The notes under the pieces: model-generated
What the model was told of the DNA's origin: nothing
The model's input: only the letters and a program-made list of their open reading frames with translations
Databases searched by the model: none
Shown: piece by piece, positions 5,604 to 11,378 of the stretch
Layout: every line of letters begins with the position of its first letter
Numbering within the stretch: position 1 is the first letter of the stretch
Assembly (NCBI GenBank): GCA_012026855.1
Contig: VEOV01000373.1
Span: 1 to 12,754 of the forward strand
Direction of reading: 5' to 3'
DNA: 12,754 nt
Source of the DNA: Geobacter sp.
GTDB lineage: Bacteria; Desulfobacterota; Desulfuromonadia; Geobacterales; DSM-12255
Position numbers and translations under genes: made by a program

Positions 5604-5617
5604 CGTGCATATACACG
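5604..5617. promoter_or_regulatory. Candidate MarR operator (inverted repeat)
   Basis: CGTGCATATACACG is a 14-base near-palindrome with one mismatched pair. It lies just downstream of the -10 element of the marR promoter and before the start codon, where an autorepressor would block initiation. The link to the MarR protein is inferred from position. Confidence 0.45.
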
Positions 5618-5618
5618 T

Positions 5619-5646
5619 ATCATAATCCCAATTATCTTCAAAGCAA
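5619..5646 (-). promoter_or_regulatory. Promoter of the marR-MFS operon
   Basis: On the minus strand TTGCTT (5646-5641) and TATGAT (5624-5619) are separated by 16 bases. The -10 matches five of six consensus bases; the -35 is weak, as is common for regulated promoters. The transcript would start inside the adjacent inverted repeat. Confidence 0.5.
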
Positions 5647-5710
5647 AAAGTGGGCAATTTCCGGATTAGCCGTGCAACGCTTTTCCCAAAGCTATCGCCC
5701 CTTCTTTTGT

Positions 5711-6502
5711 TCAGAATTTCAGTACCAGACCGTACAGGACCGAGAGGTCAGCCTCTGGTGAGGTCAGCCCCACCTTGATCCCGGCGTTGATATCCAGTCG
5801 ATCATTAACCTCGTAGCGGGCACCGGTCAGCCCGTAGACCGGCGGGGTGCTGGAGCCGTTGTCCGGATTGGTAGCCAGGCCGAAATCCAGGACACCGGTC
5901 AGCCCCTTGGTCAGTTTCAATTCACCGGCAACGGAGCCGGACCAGAGATTGCGGCGACCGGCAACGGCTGAGGATTGGTAGGAGTGGTACTCGTAGCCCA
6001 GGTTGGCGTGCAGGGCGCAGGTTCCCTCGCAAAATTCCCTGGTGGCAATCATGGTGGTGGAATACTGGAGATGTTCGTCGCTCAGGCCGGTTTTCCCGGT
6101 TGGAAGCGTCACACCCGGCTTGATGGCCAGGTTTACCCCGTCTACCTCGGCAAAGACATACTTGAGCTCAACACTAAAATCGCCGAAACCGTCGTTATCG
6201 CCGACCACCACGCCATTATTCTTTTCCCGGGCAGTGATGGTATATGGTACGCCTATGGAAAGGCCAAACCCGCGGGCCAGTCCGGTGCTGATCTTCATTT
6301 CCCCATCGGTGGCACTGTTCTTGGCCGTTATCCCGTGCCGGGCCGCCTTGTCCTCAGTATGGGAGCCGTTCAGTTCGATCTCCACCTTGCCGACGTCAAC
6401 GGTGCCGGCGTCATCGGTGACCAGAGGAGGCCCGGCCAGGGCAGAACCTGCAGTCAGCAGGGCAAGGGCAAGAGCAGTAATGGTAGTACGCAGTGCCGTC
6501 AT
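5711..6502 (-). CDS. Outer-membrane beta-barrel protein, MetA-phenol-degradation-like
   Basis: The 263-residue precursor has a clear signal peptide (hydrophobic residues 8-18, cleavage near GSALA/GPP). The mature start GPPLVTDDAGTVDVGKVEIEL resembles the transporter-like 'MetA pathway of phenol degradation' family (Phenol_MetA_deg). The rest alternates polar and hydrophobic residues in amphipathic strands (GLSIGVPYTIT, ELKYVFAEV, NLAIKPGVTL) and ends in phenylalanine (LKF), the usual outer-membrane insertion signal. Two cysteines (CEGTC) may form an external disulfide. The real substrate of this family is unknown. AAGGAG lies 8 bases before the start. It is probably a single-gene unit; a perfect Fur-type box about 95 bases upstream suggests iron control. 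Confidence 0.82.
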   Translation of the reverse strand: MTALRTTITALALALLTAGSALAGPPLVTDDAGTVDVGKVEIELNGSHTEDKAARHGITAKNSATDGEMKISTGLARGFGLSIGVPYTITAREKNNGVVVGDNDGFGDFSVELKYVFAEVDGVNLAIKPGVTLPTGKTGLSDEHLQYSTTMIATREFCEGTCALHANLGYEYHSYQSSAVAGRRNLWSGSVAGELKLTKGLTGVLDFGLATNPDNGSSTPPVYGLTGARYEVNDRLDINAGIKVGLTSPEADLSVLYGLVLKF

Positions 6503-6547
6503 GAACAGTCTCCTTGTGCGGCTGGCTTATCAGTGTCAACCTGAAAC

Positions 6548-6575
6548 CGGGCGGCACCTTTCAGTCGGCCGCCCG
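6548..6575 (-). other. GC-rich hairpin in the 5' leader of the barrel-protein mRNA
   Basis: CGGGCGGC and GCCGCCCG form a perfect 8-base-pair stem with a 12-base loop, between the predicted promoter and the ribosome binding site. There is no T-tract, so it is not an obvious terminator. It may protect the mRNA 5' end or act in post-transcriptional control. Confidence 0.5.
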
Positions 6576-6587
6576 TGATGCAGCAGA

Positions 6588-6616
6588 ATTATGCAATTGA
6601 TAATCATTATCAGTAA
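6588..6616 (-). promoter_or_regulatory. Candidate promoter of the barrel-protein gene, overlapping a Fur box
   Basis: On the minus strand CATAAT (6593-6588) is a good -10 (five of six). The hexamer 17 bases upstream, TTACTG (6616-6611), is a poor -35. The Fur-type palindrome fills the spacer, a classical repressor position. Confidence 0.4.
6598..6612. promoter_or_regulatory. Perfect Fur-type box
   Basis: TGATAATCATTATCA is a perfect 7-1-7 palindrome matching the core of the classical Fur box. It is about 95 bases upstream of the barrel-protein start codon. Iron-loaded Fur would be expected to repress that gene. Confidence 0.82.
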
Positions 6617-6621
6617 CAGTA

Positions 6622-6642
6622 CAAAAAAAAGCCCCGGCGGGC
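6622..6642 (-). terminator. Possible weak terminator downstream of the TerC gene
   Basis: On the minus strand GCCC-GCCG-GGGC is followed immediately by eight T. The stem is only four GC pairs, so efficiency is uncertain. It would end the htpX-terC transcript about 200 bases after the TerC stop. Confidence 0.4.
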
Positions 6643-6717
6643 GGGTGGTGCGACTGCTTGGAAATAATTGCTGCTGCCACATGCATAAGCCGCATAGTTT
6701 TGGCTAAGGTAATGAAA

Positions 6718-6734
6718 TTGAAAACTATTGTCAA
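6718..6734. promoter_or_regulatory. Second, imperfect Fur-like box
   Basis: TTGAAAACTATTGTCAA is an imperfect inverted repeat matching the 7-1-7 Fur pattern at most positions (about three mismatches). Its lower strand also contains TTGACA, a possible -35. With the perfect box about 110 bases away it could form a two-site Fur-controlled region. Confidence 0.35.
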
Positions 6735-6834
6735 TAACAATTGTCTGGCCCGGCGGCTGTTTTCGGGTGGACAGATGAAAAGGCTGGCCTGCTGACGCTA
6801 GAATTGCCAGCAGCAGCAACGGCTGGCGCCCGGC

Positions 6835-7587
6835 TCACCTGGAGCCGGCGTCTTCGATGTAGGGCTGGTGCAGTTTGACCGGCGCACTTTTACGCCCCAT
6901 CCTCAGGTTCAGCATTTCCACCATCACTGAAAAGGCCATGGCGAAGTAGATGTACCCCTTGGGAATGTGCATGTCGAGACCGTCGCCGATGAGCGCCACG
7001 CCGATCAGGATCAGGAAGGAGAGGGCCAGAATCTTGATGGTCGGATGCCGCTCCACGAAGGCACTGATCTTGCCGGAGAAGAGCATCATGAAACCGACTG
7101 CGATCACCACCGCCGCCACCATGACCGCCAGCTGACCGGCCATGCCGAGGGCTGTGATGATCGAGTCGAGGGAGAAGACGATATCCAGCAGGAGGATCTG
7201 GACGATCACCCTGCCAAAGGTGGCCCCTGCCTTGATTGTGCTCTGCCCCTCCTCCCCTTCCAGCTTCTCGTGAATCTCCATGGTGCTCTTCCAGAGCAGG
7301 AACAGGCCGCCGCTGATCAGAATCAGATCGCGGCCGGAGATCTCGTTGCCAATAACCGTGAAGAGCGGAGCGGTGAGCCCCATCAGCCAGGTGAGGGAGA
7401 AAAGCAGCGCCACCCGGATGAACATGGCCAGCCCCAGACCGACCAGCCGCGCCTTTTCCCGCTGTTCCTGCGGGAGTCTCCCGGCCAGGATCGAGATGAA
7501 GATGATATTATCGATCCCGAGAACAATCTCCAGGGATGTCAGGGTGGCCAGGGCCAGCCAGATCTGGGGTGAGGTAAACCATTCCAT
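6835..7587 (-). CDS. TerC-family integral membrane protein (YkoY-like)
   Basis: This 250-residue protein has seven to eight hydrophobic segments and the TerC signatures: SLEIVLGIDNIIFISIL (residues 18-34) and LLLDIVFSLDSIITALG (132-148), with membrane-embedded acidic residues Glu20, Asp26, Asp135, Asp141 and Asp202 that are thought to bind metal. TerC proteins of the YkoY/YceF type act in Mn2+ handling and metalation of exported proteins in Bacillus. The start has AAGGAG upstream. It lies 33 bases after htpX with no terminator between, so both are behind the manganese riboswitch at 8511-8653. YkoY itself is one of the genes for which this riboswitch class was named, which supports a manganese role here. 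The direction and ion are inferred. Confidence 0.93.
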   Translation of the reverse strand: MEWFTSPQIWLALATLTSLEIVLGIDNIIFISILAGRLPQEQREKARLVGLGLAMFIRVALLFSLTWLMGLTAPLFTVIGNEISGRDLILISGGLFLLWKSTMEIHEKLEGEEGQSTIKAGATFGRVIVQILLLDIVFSLDSIITALGMAGQLAVMVAAVVIAVGFMMLFSGKISAFVERHPTIKILALSFLILIGVALIGDGLDMHIPKGYIYFAMAFSVMVEMLNLRMGRKSAPVKLHQPYIEDAGSR

Positions 7588-7620
7588 TAGTGTGTCTCCT
7601 TATGTATCTGCCGTCTCGGC

Positions 7621-8475
7621 TCAGAAGCCGGTCATCGCTTCCAGCCGCGCAATCCGTTCTTCCATGGGGGGATGGGTCGAGAACAGTGACGCCAGGCCGC
7701 CGCCGGTCAGCGGGTTGACGATGAACAGGTGTGCCGAGGCTGGCCTGGCTTCCTGCATCGGGATCATTTGCGAAGCCGAGTGAAGTTTGCGCAGCGCATT
7801 GGCCAGGGCACGGGGCCGGCCGCAGATCCTGGCGCCAGCCTCGTCGGCAAGGTATTCACGCGACCGGGAAACCGCCATCTGGATCAGCATGGCTGCTATT
7901 GGTGCAATGATTGCCATGGCCAGGGAGCCGATCAGGCCGCCGGCGCCACTGTCTTCATCATCACTGCGCCCGGCCCCGAACATTGCGCCCCACTGGAGCA
8001 TATTCCCCAGCATGGAGATGGCTCCGGCAAAGGTGGCGGCAATGGTGCTCACCAGAATGTCCCGGTTCTGGACATGGGCGAGCTCATGGGCCATGACCCC
8101 TTCCAGTTCTTCCGGGGTCAGGATCCGGAGAATGCCTTGCGTCGCCGCCACAGCGGCATGCCGGGGATTGCGCCCGGTGGCAAAGGCATTGGGGCTCTCT
8201 TCAGGGATAATATAGACCTTTGGCATGGGAAGACCGGCCTGTTGAGCCAGGCGGCGGACCATGCCGTAGAAGTCGGGATAGTCATGCTCGCCGACCTCCT
8301 GGGCGCCGTACATGCGCAGAACGATCTTGTCGGAAAACCAGTAGGAAAAGAAGTTCATGCCGAGCGCCATGACAAAGGCGAAGACCATGCCTGACCTGCC
8401 GCCGATGGCGCTTCCCATGATAACCATGAGAACGGTGAGAAGGGAAAGAAGCAGTGTTGTTTTGAGTCTGTTCAT
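7621..8475 (-). CDS. htpX: HtpX membrane zinc metalloprotease
   Basis: The 284-residue protein has two N-terminal membrane segments (about 7-24 and 29-46), the zinc motif HELAH (130-134) with catalytic Glu131, two more hydrophobic segments (about 142-160 and 183-202), and the third zinc ligand region SRSREYLAD (203-211, Glu207). FSTHPPMEERIARL near the C-terminus is a family landmark. Length matches typical HtpX. It degrades misfolded membrane proteins alongside FtsH in other bacteria, with its catalytic site facing the cytoplasm. GGAGG lies 8 bases before the ATG. It is the first gene after a manganese riboswitch and terminator and is followed by a TerC gene. Its first 60 codons and leader are duplicated at 2885-3280. 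Confidence 0.97.
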   Translation of the reverse strand: MNRLKTTLLLSLLTVLMVIMGSAIGGRSGMVFAFVMALGMNFFSYWFSDKIVLRMYGAQEVGEHDYPDFYGMVRRLAQQAGLPMPKVYIIPEESPNAFATGRNPRHAAVAATQGILRILTPEELEGVMAHELAHVQNRDILVSTIAATFAGAISMLGNMLQWGAMFGAGRSDDEDSGAGGLIGSLAMAIIAPIAAMLIQMAVSRSREYLADEAGARICGRPRALANALRKLHSASQMIPMQEARPASAHLFIVNPLTGGGLASLFSTHPPMEERIARLEAMTGF

Positions 8476-8510
8476 TGATATTACCTCCGACGATGTGCTT
8501 TCCGCCGGGG

Positions 8511-8558
8511 CAAATAAAAAGACCTTTACCCGCGGCGCTGTGTGCCTGGATAAAGGTC
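8511..8558 (-). terminator. Intrinsic terminator of manganese riboswitch copy 2
   Basis: On the minus strand GACCTTTATCC (8558-8548) pairs with GGGTAAAGGTC (8531-8521) over 11 pairs, one of them a G-U wobble. It is followed by TTTTTATTTG. The T-tract is interrupted, so this terminator may be leakier than that of copy 1. Its 5' arm overlaps the 3' strand of aptamer helix P1. Confidence 0.9.
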
Positions 8559-8653
8559 TTGTTGACAGATGATCTGCCCCGGTTCCGGGTCGATTGACCG
8601 TGGTGACGGAATCCGGGTCGGCCTTTTCTCCAGCCGATAACTACTCCCCTTTA
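8552..8653 (-). ncRNA. yybP-ykoY manganese riboswitch aptamer, copy 2
   Basis: The RNA runs from UUAAAGGGGAGUAG to CAAGACCUUUA, the conserved ends of the yybP-ykoY class. UAAAGG pairs with CCUUUA as P1. Compared with copy 1, several differences keep pairing: the first hairpin has GGCU/GGCC instead of GGCC/GGCC, and the last has GGCAGA/UCUGUC instead of GACAGA/UCUGUC. The CCGU/ACGG hairpin changes only in its loop. It controls htpX and the TerC gene, and by the shared P1/terminator strand is predicted to be an Mn2+-dependent ON switch acting at transcription. Confidence 0.91.
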
Positions 8654-8662
8654 ACTGATTAG

Positions 8663-8692
8663 AATCTATCTTCTGCTGACCTGATTTGTCAA
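8663..8692 (-). promoter_or_regulatory. Promoter of the htpX-terC operon
   Basis: On the minus strand TTGACA (8692-8687) and TAGATT (8668-8663) are 18 bases apart. The start point would fall a few bases before the riboswitch P1 helix. The -35 is identical to that of copy 1 while the spacer and -10 have diverged. It lies in the 59-base gap after the preceding gene. Confidence 0.68.
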
Positions 8693-8712
8693 CATTTTTT
8701 GATGAATGTATG

Positions 8713-9321
8713 TCATTTCACCTTGATGCCATTGGGCTGGTCCTTTGGATACTGCCGGCGCAGCCTTTCCAGCCCTTTTTGCCAGCTCTCGGCATCGCCG
8801 TACTCGAAAAAGCGCGGATAATGGTCGTGAGCTGCCTTGATCCGGCGGGCATGCTTGATCGGACACCAGTATTGCTCCGTCCGGGCAGCTATTTCCCGGC
8901 CATAGGCCATGAGGCCGTTGCCGTAGGAGCAGTAGAAACAGTTGAATTTCTCGATGAAATTAAGGTAGGGGAGGTCCTCCCGGTCGAAGACCAGGTAGTC
9001 CCGCCGCTTGACCTTGGGAATACCGTAGATCGGGAAGCAGATCAACTGGTAGGCCGAGAGAAACAGGTCAAGGAGCAGGAACGGCCCCAGCCCTGCGTAA
9101 ATCACCGGAGCAGTCAGGAGGTTGAGCGGGCGGGCGGTGGCCAGGTAGCGGATCCAGCCGGTCTTGAGCCGGCGCTGCTGCCGGGCCACCTCTTCGGCGA
9201 AGCGAACCCGCTTCTCCTCAATGATGAAGTTGAATTCCTCCCGCTTCTTCCTGAACTCGACTTCGAGCTCTTCCTGCAGTTCCCTGATCCTGCTGATCAG
9301 TTCATCGATCTGGTGTGGCAT
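8713..9321 (-). CDS. Hypothetical protein: coiled coil, membrane segment and Cys motif
   Basis: The 202-residue protein starts with a charged, heptad-like helix (residues 5-53, rich in Glu, Arg, Lys), probably a coiled coil. A hydrophobic region at 66-100 could form one membrane hairpin or two short segments. The C-terminal part contains CFYC (128-131), GNGLMAYGREIAARTEQYWC (ending at Cys153) and PIKHARR. C-x2-C plus Cys153 and His157 could bind a metal. I recall similar uncharacterised proteins in Geobacter-like genomes but no function. AAAGG lies 5 bases before the ATG. It ends just before the htpX promoter and may be its own transcription unit; no clear promoter was found in the 90-base gap upstream. 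Confidence 0.85.
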   Translation of the reverse strand: MPHQIDELISRIRELQEELEVEFRKKREEFNFIIEEKRVRFAEEVARQQRRLKTGWIRYLATARPLNLLTAPVIYAGLGPFLLLDLFLSAYQLICFPIYGIPKVKRRDYLVFDREDLPYLNFIEKFNCFYCSYGNGLMAYGREIAARTEQYWCPIKHARRIKAAHDHYPRFFEYGDAESWQKGLERLRRQYPKDQPNGIKVK

Positions 9322-9411
9322 CCGTGCCTTTCATGAAACTCTATAGTAATCAGCCGAGAAAACAACCATACACTACTTTGCACTTTTGTCACGGCCATCC
9401 TGGCCAGCTGC

Positions 9412-9810
9412 TCACCCGACCTGCACGGCAATCCGTTTCGGTTTGGCGACTTCGGCCTTTGGAACCCGCAGAATGAGGATACCGTTCAGATAGTCGGCGC
9501 GGGCTTTTTCATGGTCAAGGCTTTCGGGTATGGTGAACTGCCGGTAGTAATTGGCAAGCTCAAATTCCCGGTACGCCGATGTACCTGGCGACGTGTGCTG
9601 CGCCGGTGCGCTGATGGTCAGGATACCCTTTTCGACACTGATATCCAGCGACTCCTTTGAGGCGCCGGGGATGTCTGCGGTCAGGACCAGACCCTCTTCA
9701 TCCTCGATGATATTTACTGCCGGGCGAAGATAGCGTTCGTTGGAGCGAGTCTCTTCTCGAGCCTGCACATTCCGTTCATCGTTTCTCTCTGTAAGACTGT
9801 TGGCTGCCAT
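9412..9810 (-). CDS. Small heat-shock protein (Hsp20/alpha-crystallin), second of a pair
   Basis: The 132-residue protein has a short hydrophilic N-terminus and an alpha-crystallin domain from about residue 30: PAVNIIEDEEGLVLTADIPGASKESLDISVEKGILTISA, then the strand pair FELANYYRQFTIPESLD and the conserved LNGILILRVPK, followed by a C-terminal extension with RIAVQVG. Such proteins hold unfolding proteins in the cytoplasm until ATP-dependent chaperones refold them. It is 37 bases downstream of a second Hsp20 gene and probably shares its transcript. The GGGGG-type binding site is about 10 bases upstream. The two proteins differ substantially, so they may form hetero-oligomers, as reported for IbpA/IbpB (inference). 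Confidence 0.94.
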   Translation of the reverse strand: MAANSLTERNDERNVQAREETRSNERYLRPAVNIIEDEEGLVLTADIPGASKESLDISVEKGILTISAPAQHTSPGTSAYREFELANYYRQFTIPESLDHEKARADYLNGILILRVPKAEVAKPKRIAVQVG

Positions 9811-9847
9811 GTTTGCTTACCCCCTTTCCGTAGCAAGTCGTTTGCAA

Positions 9848-10297
9848 TCACGAAAGTTTGATGTCGATTTTTTTCGGTTTGGCATGTTCGGCCTTGGCCA
9901 GAGTGATCTGCATGATGCCATCCCGGCAACTGGCCGAAATCTTTTCCGGATCGATGTCGACCGGCAATTCAAGCGTGCGGGAGAACTTGCCGGAACCAAG
10001 CTCGGAGCGGTGCACGATCTGCCCCTCTTTCAGGTCGAACGGTTTGCGTTCACCGCTGATGGTGACCGTATTGCGCAGTACGGTCAGATCGACTTCCTTC
10101 GGATCAACGCCGGGAACCAGAGCCTCAATGTAGACATGCCCCGCATCCTCGCTGAAATTTACCAACGGGAAACGACGGGTTGTTACCGGCGAAAGGAATG
10201 TCGGTCCAAACGGCCGGTTGTAACCAGCGCCGCGGAACGCTTCATCGATTTCCTTTCTCAGATTGTCCAGTTCTTTGAATACATCCCAGGTTGCCAT
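9848..10297 (-). CDS. Small heat-shock protein (Hsp20/alpha-crystallin), first of a pair
   Basis: The 149-residue protein has the N-terminal WDVFKELDNLRKEIDEAF segment typical of bacterial class A Hsp20 proteins. Its alpha-crystallin domain starts near residue 43 (FPLVNFSEDAGHVYIEALVPGVDPKEVDLTV), continues with NTVTISGER and FSRTLELPVDIDPEKI, and ends with the hallmark DGIMQITLAK and the basic tail KPKKIDIKLS. It acts as an ATP-independent holding chaperone. The start has a strong AGGAGG site. It is the promoter-proximal gene of the pair. I see no CIRCE element; the promoter resembles a sigma70 site with a CCCCCC run just upstream. Confidence 0.95.
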   Translation of the reverse strand: MATWDVFKELDNLRKEIDEAFRGAGYNRPFGPTFLSPVTTRRFPLVNFSEDAGHVYIEALVPGVDPKEVDLTVLRNTVTISGERKPFDLKEGQIVHRSELGSGKFSRTLELPVDIDPEKISASCRDGIMQITLAKAEHAKPKKIDIKLS

Positions 10298-10334
10298 GTG
10301 GATTACCTCCTTTCGATAAGTGATTTCTGAGCAA

Positions 10335-10363
10335 AAAATAAGTACTCACCTGCTGCTTGTCAA
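10335..10363 (-). promoter_or_regulatory. Promoter of the hsp20 pair
   Basis: On the minus strand TTGACA (10363-10358) and TATTTT (10340-10335) are 17 bases apart. The -35 sits in CCCCCCTTGACAAG, which contains the CTTGA core that sigma32 also uses, but no CCCCAT-type heat-shock -10 follows at the right distance. The sigma factor is therefore undecided. Confidence 0.55.
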
Positions 10364-10369
10364 GGGGGG

Positions 10370-10397
10370 CTGACATCCAATTTAAATGTATTATATT
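10370..10397 (+). promoter_or_regulatory. Candidate promoter of the phosphodiesterase-acyltransferase operon
   Basis: CTGACA (10370-10375) and TATATT (10392-10397) are 16 bases apart, each matching five of six consensus bases. Transcription would start near 10404, leaving about 185 bases of leader before the phosphodiesterase ATG. It is back to back with the hsp20 promoter. Confidence 0.5.
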
Positions 10398-10538
10398 AGC
10401 TGGTTACGAGGTTTTGACAGTGACTGGCCAGCTGAAAACCTGCCGGATGGCAAGGTGAATATACCGTCTGGAAACATCCGCAGGCAGTGCCTTTTTCAAG
10501 CCGTCCAGTGTCGCAACCCGGATCGCAATCACGCTGGG

Positions 10539-10556
10539 TGTCAAGACTGTTTGACA
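10539..10556. repeat. Inverted repeat TGTCAA-6-TTGACA in the phosphodiesterase leader
   Basis: TGTCAA (10539-10544) and TTGACA (10551-10556) are perfect 6-base inverted copies separated by six bases, about 35 bases before the ATG. It may be an operator or a weak hairpin. The TTGACA as a -35 would place the start point almost on the ATG, which is unlikely. Confidence 0.3.
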
Positions 10557-10589
10557 ACTACCGGCACTGATGTCATACAGGAACCGACC

Positions 10590-11378
10590 ATGACAGGATC
10601 AACTCTGATAATTGGCCACCGTGGCGCTTCCCATGGTGCTCCGGAAAACACCCTTGCTGCGATCCGACTTGCCTGGGAAGAGGGAGCCGACGGCATCGAG
10701 GCCGATTTCCGGCTCACCGCCGACGGCCGGATTGTCTGCCTGCACGACGCCTCCACCGGCCGGACCGCCGGCAGCGACCTGGCGGTTGCCGCCGCTTCGC
10801 TGGCCGAACTGCAGCAGCTCGATGTGGGGCGCTGGCTGGGGCCAGCCTGGGCAGGAGAGCGGATTCCGACTCTTGCAGAGGTTCTCGCAGCACTACCCCC
10901 CGGGAAAAAGCTGTTTATTGAACTGAAGTCCGGTCCGGAAATAGCCGCCCCGCTGGCGCAGGATTTACTGAAGTCCGGCGTGGCGCCGGAGCAGCTGCGG
11001 CTGCTCTCTTTCAGCGCGCCGCTGCTGACGCAGTTGAAGTCCATGCTGCCGGACTACCGCTGCTGCTGGCTGACCGACTACCGGCTGGAACGTCAAACCG
11101 GCGTCTGGCGACCATCCCGGGATGAGGTCCTTGCCACCCTGAAGCAAAGCGGCGTTGACGGCCTTGCCAGCCAGGGGCGGACGATCCTCGACCGGCAATT
11201 TGTGGCCGACCTGCGGCAGGAGGGGTACGAGATTCACGTCTGGACCGTTGATGCCATTGCCACAGCCCGCCGCTTCATGGACCTCGGAGTCGACTCCATT
11301 ATGACCAATACCCCCGGCAGGCTGCGGCAGAGGTTAGGTGCAACCGGCAAGGTTTCCGCTGGCGGAGAGTTGCCATGA
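10590..11378 (+). CDS. Glycerophosphodiester phosphodiesterase (GDPD, UgpQ-like)
   Basis: The protein is 262 residues from MTGSTLIIGHRG. It hydrolyses glycerophosphodiesters such as glycerophosphoethanolamine to glycerol-3-phosphate and an alcohol. Family residues are in place: HRG at 10-12 with catalytic His10 and Arg11, APENT (18-21), EADFRLT with metal ligands Glu37 and Asp39, and LHD with catalytic His52. FIELKSG and the ending GVDSIMTNTPGRL are further GDPD landmarks. No signal peptide is seen, so it is cytoplasmic. The open frame extends 68 codons upstream, but that part is unlike the family, so the start at 10590 (CAGGA upstream) is preferred. Its stop overlaps the acyltransferase start (ATGA), implying coupled synthesis and a shared role in glycerophospholipid turnover. 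Confidence 0.94.
   Translation: MTGSTLIIGHRGASHGAPENTLAAIRLAWEEGADGIEADFRLTADGRIVCLHDASTGRTAGSDLAVAAASLAELQQLDVGRWLGPAWAGERIPTLAEVLAALPPGKKLFIELKSGPEIAAPLAQDLLKSGVAPEQLRLLSFSAPLLTQLKSMLPDYRCCWLTDYRLERQTGVWRPSRDEVLATLKQSGVDGLASQGRTILDRQFVADLRQEGYEIHVWTVDAIATARRFMDLGVDSIMTNTPGRLRQRLGATGKVSAGGELP

Larger units (their letters stand above)
6503..6834. other. Gene-free regulatory interval between TerC and barrel-protein genes
   Basis: This 332-base gap holds a GC-rich leader hairpin, a candidate promoter, a perfect Fur-type box, a possible terminator and a second imperfect Fur-like box. A 69-codon open frame from 6819 to 6610 on the minus strand crosses these elements, has no ribosome binding site and resembles nothing I know, so I do not call it a gene. 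Confidence 0.7.
8297..8694 (-). repeat. Segmental duplication, copy 2 (at intact htpX)
   Basis: This is the presumed parental copy of the segment also found at 2885-3280. It includes the promoter, manganese riboswitch, terminator and codons 1-60 of the intact htpX. It is taken as the parent because the gene continues in full here. Confidence 0.93.

Noticed and set aside
6610..6819. 69-codon minus-strand frame between TerC and the barrel gene
   Set aside because: It has no ribosome binding site, crosses a candidate terminator and both Fur-like sites, and shows no protein-like pattern beyond a short hydrophobic start.
8686..9336. Plus-strand open frame of 216 codons opposite the coiled-coil protein
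   Set aside because: It has no ribosome binding site and resembles a shadow frame; the minus-strand protein has coherent domains and a start signal.
10386..10589. 68-codon upstream extension of the phosphodiesterase frame
   Set aside because: The family begins near the GHRG motif, the extension is unlike it, and it overlaps the predicted promoter and leader.
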